Source of the DNA: an uncultured Prevotella sp.
GTDB taxonomy: Bacteria > Bacteroidota > Bacteroidia > Bacteroidales > Bacteroidaceae
Assembly: GCA_905210845.1 (NCBI GenBank)
Contig: CAJLYG010000078.1
Coordinates: 1-11,871, forward strand
Reading direction: 5' to 3'
Length of the DNA: 11,871 nucleotides
The notes beneath the pieces were generated by a model. That model had not been told where the DNA came from. It did not search any database and worked only from the letters and a program-made list of their open reading frames with translations. Both the position numbers and the translations under genes were made by a program. Of this stretch, positions 1 to 6,892 are shown in pieces; the stretch's first letter is position 1, and every line of letters begins with the position of its first letter.

Positions 1-503
1 TGGGGCAGTTGTCGGATAAGATGGTTGCCATGACGCGATATTCCGCAACGGATTATCTGGCCGGTCTTGCCATCAAGAAGGGGAATCCAAAATACGATGT
101 CTACCGGATCCAGATCAATGATGTCAATGTCAGGCTGAACATGCTTCTCAACAATGAAATGGATGCGATGATGTTGACGGAGCCTCAGGCTACGATTGCA
201 AGGGTTCACAACAACCCCGTCTTGTTTGACAGCAGGGATTTAAAGGTAAACCTCGGCGTGATTGCCTTCAGGACAAAGGCTCTGAAGGATCCGAACCGGA
301 AAGCGCAGTTGGCGTTATTCGTCAAGGCATATAACAGGGCATGTGACTCGATCAACCAGTTAGGGTACACGAAATATGGGGATATCCTGAAAAAGTACTA
401 TAAGCTGGATGACCACGTCATCAAGGCACTGCCTAAGATGACGTTTCCGCATGCAGCCGCACCGCTTCCCAAAGATATTAACATCGCTAAAAGAAAATTA
501 TAA
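1..503 (+). CDS. ABC transporter substrate-binding protein, SsuA/THI5 (NMT1-like) family, C-terminal part
   Basis: Partial gene, cut by the left window edge. The frame is open from base 3 and gives 166 visible residues, ending at TAA 501-503. The TTG at position 9 is in frame but is almost certainly internal, because the sequence reads as the second half of a periplasmic-binding-protein fold. The visible segment has the features of SsuA/THI5-type binding proteins: VAMTRYSATDYL near the left edge, then the stretch LLNNEMDAMMLTEPQATIAR, which matches the family pattern 'L-x-N-G-x-I-D-A-x-x-x-x-E-P', then a helix-rich C-terminus (LALFVKAYNRACDSIN). Such proteins deliver small organic ligands (sulfonates, thiamine precursors, nitrate-like or aromatic compounds) to an ABC importer in the envelope. 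The substrate cannot be read from this part, and no permease or ATPase gene is visible. Its stop codon overlaps the start of the next gene, so the two are probably co-transcribed and translationally coupled. Confidence 0.82.
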   Translation, partial: GQLSDKMVAMTRYSATDYLAGLAIKKGNPKYDVYRIQINDVNVRLNMLLNNEMDAMMLTEPQATIARVHNNPVLFDSRDLKVNLGVIAFRTKALKDPNRKAQLALFVKAYNRACDSINQLGYTKYGDILKKYYKLDDHVIKALPKMTFPHAAAPLPKDINIAKRKL

Positions 504-2707
504 TGCAAGACTATTCCATGGACACCGACAAGACAGATTATTCAATTGCCCATCGGCAGGATGTCAGAGAGGCTCTCGAGCAAATTAAAAGTTTAGTGGC
601 ATCCCATCATTTTGTATCCTTTCAAGGACGCATCGAAGAAATAGAACGTGAATATTCCTTGATGAAGGATTATATGGAAAGAGGCTTCTCGGATCCTCAA
701 CGTCCTCATCTCTATCAAGAGCTGTTGAAGGATTTGTTCGTGCTACTCCGGGAAATCCAGTTGAAGGAGGAAATCTATAAGGGCGGGTCTTATACCATGG
801 CCATGTCCAGAACGCTAAAATTCGACACAGACAGTGAAGCGATCCGTCAGCACTTAGAGGGATTCGTGCAGGACGTAGCCTTGCTTTCCTTGGATTTGGG
901 CGATGGCGAGGGAAAGAAACGCTCTGACCTTTACAAGGAGCATCAGAGCTATATGAGCGATCTCTTTGATGCCATTCTGATTTCCTCACAATGGTCAGAG
1001 GGGACGGCGAAGAATTTCAAGGACTTGCTTTTGTCGCCGACCTTGGAGTCAACGGACGTCCAACTGTTAGTCAGTGCCATCTCCTTGTCTGCCATCCAGA
1101 TCTTGGATATCAATAAGGTAAAGATGTTGATGGATGTCTATATGGAGTCACAGGACGAGAAAGTGAGGCAGCGAGCATTAGTGGGCTGGGCTTTCGCTCT
1201 CCCCCAAGAGAACATATCCATCTTCCAGGACTTGTCAGAGAAACTGAAAAACGTCTGTGAGGACAAGCAGGTGCGTCGTGAGCTCCTTGAACTGCAGATG
1301 CAGGTCATCTATTGCTATGATGTGGATAAGGACCGTGCGGAAATCCAGAATGAGATCATGCCGACCTTAATGAAGAACAATAACCTGAAGATTACCCGGT
1401 TTGGGATTACGGAAAAGGAGGATGATCCTTTGCAGGATATCTTGGATCCAGATGCCTCTGAACGGAAAATGGAAGAGGTGGAGAAGAGTATCCAGAAGAT
1501 GGCTGACATGCAGAAGGCAGGGTCCGATATCTATTTTGGAGGCTTCTCCCAGATGAAGAGGTTTCCTTTCTTCTCAAATCTTAGCAATTGGTTCGTGCCT
1601 TTCTTCCTTGATCATCCAGCCTTGGAACAGTTAAGGTCGAAGATGCAGAACACTAATTTCTTGGAAGTACTTCTCAATAGCGGTCCTTTCTGCGACTCAG
1701 ACAAGTATTCCCTTACGTTGGCTATGGTATCAATCATAGACAAGTTGCCTTCTAACGTGAAAGAGATGTTAGGCACGCAAGAAGCATTCTTTGGGAGCAC
1801 TCCTGATTTAGATACCCATACGCCGACCTATATTCGAAGGATGTATTTACAGGACTTGTATCGTTTCTTCCGTCTGTACGATAGGAAATCCGACTTTAAG
1901 AGTCCGTTCTTTGTCAGTAGTGATTTCACTTATGTGGGCTTCTTCTTTACCAAGCGCATTTTTGGTGACCTACTCAGAGATGAAGTGAGAGAGCTATCCC
2001 ATTTCCTGATGAAGCGGAAGGATATGGTCCTGCTTGAGGCATTGGATGGCTATTACTTTTCGGAATCCAGTGTTGAGGCTTGGTTGTTAAGGGCATACAT
2101 TGAGTCGGACCTTGAGGATTATGGTACTGCCATTCAAAGTTACCAGAGAGCCCTTGCGCTGAATCCCAATTCGGAACGGGCACTGAAGGGTTATGCTCAG
2201 TGCTGTCTTCACTACCGGAAGTTTGCTGAAGCAGAGGATGCCTATCGCAAATTGCTCCAGACAAACGAAGGTAACATACGCTTGCAATTGCGACTTGCCT
2301 TTGCGTTGATCAGCCAAGATAAGATGGACGAAGGTTTTGAGATCCTGTATAAGGTGAGGTATGAACATCCTGACAACCAGGAAGCATCCCGTATTTTCGC
2401 TTGGGCTTCCTTGTTACAGGGCAAGTTGGAACAAGCAGAAAAGGTATATGGGGAGATGAAAGCCCATGGACAGTTCGAGCCTGTGGATAACTTGAACTAT
2501 GGATATTGCAAGCTTTTCCACCAGCAAGTATCACAAGGGATAGAATTATTCAGGGAATACATTTCCTCGAAAACAAAAGACAAGCAAAAAGAATATGAGT
2601 CTTTATATGATGATATGCAAGAAGATAAAGTACTCTTATCCCGTTATGGATTCACAGACGTAGACCTGAAGTTGATTTGCGATTTAGTGGTAAACCCAAG
2701 GTCGTAA
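503..2707 (+). CDS. Tetratricopeptide-repeat protein of unknown function
   Basis: A 734-residue protein starting at ATG 503. The start is chosen because it overlaps the upstream stop as TAATG, a typical coupling junction; Met6 (518) is an alternative. The C-terminal third, about residues 523-690, holds four or five TPR units. The clearest are around 523-556 (AWLLRAYIESDLEDYGTAIQ, then a YQRALALNPN helix B) and 557-590 (ALKGYAQCCLHYRKFAEAED). Weaker units follow at about 591-624, 625-658 and 662-690. Residues 1-520 are largely helical, with charged or amphipathic segments, and I do not recognise a family in them. Around 340-370 and 450-485 there are aromatic-rich patches (for example FPFFSN and VGFFFTKRIF). 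There is no signal peptide and no convincing membrane helix, so a cytoplasmic scaffold or adaptor role is the best guess from TPR biology. It is convergent with rho, and the transcript probably ends in the hairpin over its stop codon. Confidence 0.85.
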   Translation: MQDYSMDTDKTDYSIAHRQDVREALEQIKSLVASHHFVSFQGRIEEIEREYSLMKDYMERGFSDPQRPHLYQELLKDLFVLLREIQLKEEIYKGGSYTMAMSRTLKFDTDSEAIRQHLEGFVQDVALLSLDLGDGEGKKRSDLYKEHQSYMSDLFDAILISSQWSEGTAKNFKDLLLSPTLESTDVQLLVSAISLSAIQILDINKVKMLMDVYMESQDEKVRQRALVGWAFALPQENISIFQDLSEKLKNVCEDKQVRRELLELQMQVIYCYDVDKDRAEIQNEIMPTLMKNNNLKITRFGITEKEDDPLQDILDPDASERKMEEVEKSIQKMADMQKAGSDIYFGGFSQMKRFPFFSNLSNWFVPFFLDHPALEQLRSKMQNTNFLEVLLNSGPFCDSDKYSLTLAMVSIIDKLPSNVKEMLGTQEAFFGSTPDLDTHTPTYIRRMYLQDLYRFFRLYDRKSDFKSPFFVSSDFTYVGFFFTKRIFGDLLRDEVRELSHFLMKRKDMVLLEALDGYYFSESSVEAWLLRAYIESDLEDYGTAIQSYQRALALNPNSERALKGYAQCCLHYRKFAEAEDAYRKLLQTNEGNIRLQLRLAFALISQDKMDEGFEILYKVRYEHPDNQEASRIFAWASLLQGKLEQAEKVYGEMKAHGQFEPVDNLNYGYCKLFHQQVSQGIELFREYISSKTKDKQKEYESLYDDMQEDKVLLSRYGFTDVDLKLICDLVVNPRS

Positions 2708-2748
2708 CCTATCTGCACCCGTTAGGTCATGTAGATGGTTTCGACCTT
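2698..2748 (+). terminator. Long imperfect hairpin in the convergent gap, probable 3'-end signal of the TPR gene
   Basis: The stem spans the TPR stop codon and almost the whole gap. Arm AAGGTCG (2698-2704) pairs with CGACCTT (2742-2748). After a T/T mismatch (2705/2741), AACC (2706-2709) pairs with GGTT (2737-2740). After a bulged T (2710), ATCTGCA (2711-2717) pairs with TGTAGAT (2730-2736) with one G-U pair. The loop is 2718-2729. This gives about 18 pairs on the plus-strand RNA. Only a short T run follows (2755-2758), so it is not a canonical intrinsic terminator. On the minus-strand RNA the G-U pair becomes a C/A mismatch, so the structure is weaker there, although it could also cap the 3' end of rho mRNA. 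Confidence 0.45.
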
Positions 2749-2759
2749 GAGTCATTTTC

Positions 2760-4775
2760 CTATCCATTCATGGAAAGCAGGAATTCCTCATTGTTTCTCG
2801 TGTGGATCATCCTGTCGTGAATGGCATTCATTGCCTCAATCGGATTCATGTCAGCAATATATTTGCGAAGGATCCACATACGATCCAATGTCGTCTTGTC
2901 CTGAAGCAAGTCGTCGCGGCGTGTGCTGGATGCAACTAAGTTAACAGCCGGGAATATACGCTTGTTGGACAGTGTCCTGTCGAGCTGGAGCTCCATATTG
3001 CCAGTACCCTTGAATTCCTCGAAGATGACCTCATCCATCTTACTGCCTGTATCGATCAAGGCTGTTGCGATGATGGTTAGAGAGCCTCCGCCCTCGATAT
3101 TCCGGGCAGCTCCAAAGAATCTCTTAGGCTTCTGGAGCGCATTGGCATCCACACCACCCGTCAACACCTTGCCGCTGGCAGGAGACACCGTGTTATAGGC
3201 ACGTGCCAGACGCGTGATCGAGTCTAAGAATATAACGACATCATGTCCGCATTCCACCATTCTTTTTGCCTTCTCCAAAACGATTCCCGCGATTTTAACG
3301 TGGCGTTCTGCAGGCTCATCGAAGGTTGACGCGATAACCTCAGCATTGACAGTACGTGCCATATCCGTTACTTCCTCAGGTCGCTCATCGATCAAGAGCA
3401 TCATCAGATAAGCCTCTGGATGGTTGGCGGCAATGGCATTGGCGATATCCTTCATCAGGATTGTCTTACCCGTCTTAGGCTGGGCAACGATCAATGCACG
3501 CTGACCTTTACCGATCGGAGAGAACAGATCAACGACCCTTGTTGAGAGATTCGTGGTTTCTGGATCCCCGCACAAGGTGAATTTCTCATCCGGGAAAAGT
3601 GGCGTAAGATGCTCAAAGGAGATCCTATCCCTTACTTCGTTGGGGTTCCTGCCATTGATCTTGTCAATGCTTGTCAGAGGGAAATATTTCTCCCCATCAT
3701 GAGGAGGACGTACATGGCATTGAATGACATCACCCGTCTTAAGGCCATATTTCTTGATTTGTGCACTGGACACGTAAACATCATCAGGGGAAGAGAGATA
3801 ATTGTAATCACTGGAGCGGAGAAAACCGTAGCCATCAGGCATGATTTCCAATACCCCATTGGCCGAGATGATGTCTGCAAAGTCATAAGTAGGCATATTG
3901 GGCATAGGGGATGCTACAGGATAGGATGGGGCGGGAGCCGAAGAAGGCATCGGAGTCGTAGGGTTGTCGAACATATCATAATTAGGAACAGCACCTTGGT
4001 CTTCAATAGGAAGGTCGACCACTGGGATGAAATCAGTCCCATCCCCTGGGTCGCCAGCCCAAACACCGTCTTCCATTGCCTCCCGTTTTTCTTCCGCGTC
4101 TTCATTATGCGCATTGATTTTGGCTTGCAATTGGGCGAGCAGATCTTTGCTGTCATCTGTTGGCTCTTGACTTGCTTCCGTGGCAAATTGCTCTTCCGGT
4201 ACGAAATGCTCGCTTTCGGCAGGCTGTTCTGCAGCATCTTGAGCTACTTCCTGGTTGGGTTCCTCTTGGGGCGTATCTTCCACTTTTGCCGTTTCTGGTT
4301 GTTCAGAGGCAACCTCCTGGCGTTCTTTCTCCTTATTGAGTGCAGCTTCTGCGGCAGCTATCATTGCCAATTCCTTTTTTGATTTTCTGCCCCTATGCTT
4401 GGGGATGGCAGCCATGATCTCCTCTGGTGTGCTCCCTTCCATGGCATTCTCCGGAACTGCAGTAGAGTCATCTTTCTCTTCTTCCTTGAAAAGGGCAAGT
4501 TGCTCTGTGGCAGGCTTGTTCTTCTTCAAGTCGAAGTTTTCTCCTTCTTTGCCATTGACGGAATAGACACGATCTGTGTCTTTCTTTGCAATGCGTGTCC
4601 TACGACGTTTTGTCCCGAGTGGATTCTTGTTTCCTTCATCAATGGCTTGCTTATCTAAAATGGCATATGCTATATCTTCCTGATTGGCGTCAGCTTTTAC
4701 TTCTGCACCAAGTTGCTTTGCAATATCCTCCAATTCGGGGATATTCTTCGATAATAATTCGTCTTTACTATACAT
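2760..4775 (-). CDS. rho: Transcription termination factor Rho with a large disordered insertion
   Basis: RNA-dependent hexameric helicase/ATPase that ends transcription. The chosen ATG at 4775 gives 671 residues beginning [20 protein letters not shown], the usual Rho N-terminal helical domain. An in-frame GTG at 4829 would add 18 untypical residues and lies inside a leader hairpin, so I reject it. Domains, numbered from the ATG: helical N-terminus about 1-50; low-complexity Glu/Gln/Pro/Ala-rich insertion about 53-296; cold-shock-like primary RNA-binding domain about 297-380, with GYGFLRS at about 315; then the RecA-type ATPase. In the ATPase I see Walker A AQPKTGKT (about 431-438), the catalytic-glutamate segment DERPEEV (about 463-469), Walker B VVIFLDS (about 513-519), the Q-loop region [13 protein letters not shown] (about 542-554) and the R-loop KGTGNMEL (about 589-596). 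All catalytic motifs look intact. E. coli Rho has 419 residues, and nearly all the extra length is the insertion. No Shine-Dalgarno is evident before the ATG. It has its own promoter and is separated from rpsA by a terminator. Confidence 0.97.
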   Translation of the reverse strand: MYSKDELLSKNIPELEDIAKQLGAEVKADANQEDIAYAILDKQAIDEGNKNPLGTKRRRTRIAKKDTDRVYSVNGKEGENFDLKKNKPATEQLALFKEEEKDDSTAVPENAMEGSTPEEIMAAIPKHRGRKSKKELAMIAAAEAALNKEKERQEVASEQPETAKVEDTPQEEPNQEVAQDAAEQPAESEHFVPEEQFATEASQEPTDDSKDLLAQLQAKINAHNEDAEEKREAMEDGVWAGDPGDGTDFIPVVDLPIEDQGAVPNYDMFDNPTTPMPSSAPAPSYPVASPMPNMPTYDFADIISANGVLEIMPDGYGFLRSSDYNYLSSPDDVYVSSAQIKKYGLKTGDVIQCHVRPPHDGEKYFPLTSIDKINGRNPNEVRDRISFEHLTPLFPDEKFTLCGDPETTNLSTRVVDLFSPIGKGQRALIVAQPKTGKTILMKDIANAIAANHPEAYLMMLLIDERPEEVTDMARTVNAEVIASTFDEPAERHVKIAGIVLEKAKRMVECGHDVVIFLDSITRLARAYNTVSPASGKVLTGGVDANALQKPKRFFGAARNIEGGGSLTIIATALIDTGSKMDEVIFEEFKGTGNMELQLDRTLSNKRIFPAVNLVASSTRRDDLLQDKTTLDRMWILRKYIADMNPIEAMNAIHDRMIHTRNNEEFLLSMNG

Positions 4776-4798
4776 AGGGTTGTATAAGAAATGTTTGG

Positions 4799-4830
4799 TT
4801 GAAAACTCGCGTTTCAAGATCTGAAACACG
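4799..4830 (-). promoter_or_regulatory. rho 5' leader with two mutually exclusive hairpins (candidate attenuator)
   Basis: Read on the minus strand, the leader between the proposed promoter and the ATG holds CGTGTTTCA (4830-4822), loop GATCT (4821-4817) and TGAAACGCG (4816-4808). This is a 9-pair stem with one G-U. The 3' arm can instead pair downstream: TTGAAAC (4817-4811), a GCGA tetraloop (4810-4807), then GTTTTCAA (4806-4799). That gives seven pairs with one bulged U and a GNRA-type loop. Because the TGAAAC segment is shared, only one hairpin can form at a time. A short U run lies in the second arm. Rho genes in other bacteria are autoregulated in their leaders, so a control role is plausible, but it is inferred from pairing alone. 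Confidence 0.4.
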
Positions 4831-4850
4831 ACTTGATTTAAAATTCATTG

Positions 4851-4858
4851 CAAAGGTA
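4851..4858 (-). promoter_or_regulatory. Promoter -7 box for rho (TACCTTTG)
   Basis: On the minus strand TACCTTTG (4858 to 4851) fits the Bacteroidota primary-sigma -7 consensus TAnnTTTG and is followed by CA, as in the rpsA promoter. No good TTG -33 element is found 19-21 bases upstream. Transcription would start near 4842-4846, giving a leader of about 70 bases before the ATG at 4775. Confidence 0.6.
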
Positions 4859-4924
4859 CTAAATTTTGTGGAGAATAGATGGTCTTGAGCCAAGAAAATA
4901 TCTGGGTTAACATTTATTAAAAGA

Positions 4925-4951
4925 AAAGGCCGGTCCTTTCGACCGGCCTTT
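4925..4951 (-). terminator. Intrinsic terminator of rpsA
   Basis: A perfect 11-pair stem, AAAGGCCGGTC (4925-4935) with GACCGGCCTTT (4941-4951), and a 5-base loop. It lies 17 bases beyond the rpsA stop codon. Read on the minus strand, the GC-rich stem runs into a U-rich tail (TTTTCTTTT), a textbook intrinsic terminator. The plus-strand flank is also T-rich (CTTTCTTCTT), so it could stop antisense transcripts entering rpsA. It isolates rho from rpsA read-through. Confidence 0.92.
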
Positions 4952-4968
4952 CTTCTTATATGAAAGGA

Positions 4969-6747
4969 TTATTTTTCTCCTTTTTCCATTTTAGCCTTCA
5001 GCTCAGCGAGTGCATCAATGTCACCTAAGGTAGTACCTGCTGCGATATTGTTGATTACAGGAGTTTCCTGCTTCTTTGCACCTCCGCGCTTGTTGCTGCG
5101 TGCCTTTGCCTCTTCCTTATCTTCCTCGAATGTACGAGAGTGGGACAGGATGATTCTCTTGGTGTCCTTTACGAACTCGATCACCTTGAATGGGAGCTCT
5201 TCGCCTAACTGTGCTTGGGACCCGTCTTCCTTTACAAGATGCTTAGGAGTAGCAAAGCCCTCACCGCCTTCATCGAGCGTGATAACAGCGCCCTTGTCCA
5301 TCATTTCTGTGATCTTTCCATTGTGGATGGATCCTGGAGTATAGATGGTCTCGTAAGTATCCCAAGGATTCTCCTCAAGTTGCTTGTGGCCCAAGCTCAA
5401 GCGACGGTTTTCCTTGTCGATTTCAAGGACAACAACGTCAATGTCAGCACCAACCTGTGTGAAATCAGAAGGATGCTTAACCTTCTTGGTCCAACTTAAG
5501 TCGCTGATATGGATCAGGCCATCAACACCTTCCTCAAGTTCAACGAAGATACCGAAGTTGGTGAAGTTGCGAACCTTTGCTGTATGCTTGCTGCCAACAG
5601 GATATTTCTCCTCGATCTTCTCCCAAGGATCTTCCTTCAGCTGCTTGATGCCAAGTGACATCTTACGCTCTTCGCGATCGAGTGTGAGGATCACTGCCTC
5701 TACCTCATCGCCCACATGCATGAATTCCTGTGCAGAGCGCAGGTGCTGGCTCCAGCTCATCTCAGAAACGTGGATCAAGCCTTCAACACCCGGGGCAATC
5801 TCAACGAATGCACCATAGTCAGCGATCACAACAACTTTGCCTTTTACGTGGTCACCCACCTTCAGGTTTGGATCAAGAGCATCCCATGGATGCGGGGTCA
5901 ACTGCTTCAGGCCGAGAGCAATGCGCTTCTTCTCGTCATCGAAGTCGAGGATAACGACATTGATCTTCTGGTCGAGCTGTACCACCTCATGCGGATCGCT
6001 TACGCGACCCCAAGAAAGATCGGTGATATGGATCAGTCCGTCTACGCCGCCAAGGTCAACGAATACACCATAAGAAGTAATGTTCTTAACGGTTCCTTCG
6101 AGGATCTGTCCCTTTTCAAGTTTCGAGATAATCTCTTTCTTCTGTGCTTCCAATTCAGCTTCAATGAGAGCCTTGTGGGAAACAACGACATTACGGAATT
6201 CCTGATTGATTTTCACAACCTTGAACTCCATGGTCTTGCCTACGAATACATCGTAGTCACGTATAGGATGAACGTCAATCTGACTTCCTGGGAGGAAGGC
6301 TTCGATACCGAATACGTCAACGATCATACCACCCTTGGTACGGCACTTCACGTAACCCTGGATCACTTCCTGGTTCTCCAATGCAGCGTTGACACGCTCC
6401 CAGCTCTTGCTCAGGCGAGCTTTCTTGTGAGAAAGTACCAGCTGACCTTTCTTGTCTTCCTGGTTTTCAACATAAACCTCAACCTTGTCTCCCACCTTCA
6501 GGTCAGGATTGTAACGGAATTCAGAAGCGGGAATGATACCATCGCTCTTATATCCGATGTTTACGATAACCTCTTTCTTGTCGATAGAGATTACAGTTCC
6601 TTCAACGACCTGATGCTCAGATACTTTGTTGAGGGTTTCGCCATAGGCCTTTTCAAGGTCCTCTTTGCTGACGTTTGCGGCTTTACCATTCTCGAACTCG
6701 TCCCAATTGAAGTCTGCTAATGGTTGTACGTTCTTTAAATCTGACAT
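4969..6747 (-). CDS. rpsA: 30S ribosomal protein S1
   Basis: A 592-residue protein with six tandem S1 (OB-fold) RNA-binding domains at about 45-110, 126-191, 212-282, 297-369, 384-455 and 470-537. Domains 3-5 carry the hallmark repeats GLIHITDLSW, GLIHVSEMSW and GLIHISDLSW, and each domain ends in a segment like K-x-R-x-x-L-G-x-K-Q-L. Domains 1 and 2 are the divergent, ribosome-anchoring type (GIIPASEF and EAFLPGSQ). The C-terminal tail, about 540-592, is charged and Lys/Ala rich. E. coli S1 has 557 residues, so this is full length. S1 helps the 30S subunit bind and unfold mRNA, which matters where Shine-Dalgarno sites are weak, as here. The ATG at 6747 has no purine-rich ribosome-binding site but an AU-rich stretch directly upstream. 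It is transcribed from its own promoter and ends at the terminator 4925-4951. Some read-through from tamB is possible, since no terminator is seen between them. Confidence 0.97.
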   Translation of the reverse strand: MSDLKNVQPLADFNWDEFENGKAANVSKEDLEKAYGETLNKVSEHQVVEGTVISIDKKEVIVNIGYKSDGIIPASEFRYNPDLKVGDKVEVYVENQEDKKGQLVLSHKKARLSKSWERVNAALENQEVIQGYVKCRTKGGMIVDVFGIEAFLPGSQIDVHPIRDYDVFVGKTMEFKVVKINQEFRNVVVSHKALIEAELEAQKKEIISKLEKGQILEGTVKNITSYGVFVDLGGVDGLIHITDLSWGRVSDPHEVVQLDQKINVVILDFDDEKKRIALGLKQLTPHPWDALDPNLKVGDHVKGKVVVIADYGAFVEIAPGVEGLIHVSEMSWSQHLRSAQEFMHVGDEVEAVILTLDREERKMSLGIKQLKEDPWEKIEEKYPVGSKHTAKVRNFTNFGIFVELEEGVDGLIHISDLSWTKKVKHPSDFTQVGADIDVVVLEIDKENRRLSLGHKQLEENPWDTYETIYTPGSIHNGKITEMMDKGAVITLDEGGEGFATPKHLVKEDGSQAQLGEELPFKVIEFVKDTKRIILSHSRTFEEDKEEAKARSNKRGGAKKQETPVINNIAAGTTLGDIDALAELKAKMEKGEK

Positions 6748-6772
6748 AAAATAATTAATTGTTTAAATATTA

Positions 6773-6819
6773 ATAAAGTTAGACTTTATGTGATGTATGC
6801 CAAGCCTTTAGAGGGCTGG
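6773..6819 (-). promoter_or_regulatory. rpsA 5' leader: two hairpins before an AU-rich start region
   Basis: On the minus strand the leader first forms CCAGCC (6819-6814), a 7-base loop, then GGCTTGG (6806-6800) with one bulge. It then forms a perfect 7-pair hairpin, ATAAAGT (6789-6783), loop CTA, ACTTTAT (6779-6773). About 25 nearly pure A/U bases follow up to the ATG at 6747. E. coli rpsA also has a structured leader without a good Shine-Dalgarno that S1 itself represses. A similar autoregulatory role here is inferred from layout, not shown. Confidence 0.4.
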
Positions 6820-6834
6820 TTTTCAAAACGGGTG

Positions 6835-6842
6835 CAAAGGTA
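6835..6842 (-). promoter_or_regulatory. Promoter -7 box for rpsA (TACCTTTG)
   Basis: On the minus strand TACCTTTG (6842 to 6835), again followed by CA, matches the Bacteroidota -7 consensus TAnnTTTG. The decamer TACCTTTGCA is identical to the one before rho. No clear -33 TTG is seen at the usual spacing. The start of transcription would fall near 6827-6831, giving a leader of about 80 bases. Confidence 0.6.
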
Positions 6843-6892
6843 ATAAAATATTATGAGTACACGTAAGGAAGAAGATATCTGCAATCAATCAT

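Noticed and set aside
9..11. TTG at position 9 as the true start of the binding protein
   Set aside because: The frame is open to the window edge and the protein would lack a signal sequence and half of the binding fold, so it is an internal codon of a gene cut by the window.
585..989. A 134-codon open frame on the minus strand, antisense to the TPR gene
   Set aside because: Arg/Pro/Ser-rich translation typical of a shadow frame; it lies within the coding sequence of the coupled TPR gene.
3609..4382. A 257-codon open frame on the plus strand, antisense to rho
   Set aside because: It covers the Rho insertion and RNA-binding domain, where skewed codon composition opens the opposite strand. 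The hydrophobic Phe-rich end is the complement of Glu/Lys codons, not a real membrane segment.
4776..4829. N-terminal extension of Rho by 18 residues from a GTG at 4829
   Set aside because: The added residues do not resemble Rho N-termini, the GTG sits inside a stable leader hairpin and only about 15 bases from the predicted transcription start, while the ATG at 4775 begins a typical Rho sequence.
5716..6720. A 334-codon open frame on the plus strand, antisense to rpsA
   Set aside because: It lies wholly within the highly conserved rpsA coding sequence. Its translation resembles no family and has no start context or promoter; codon bias in S1 leaves few stops on the opposite strand.
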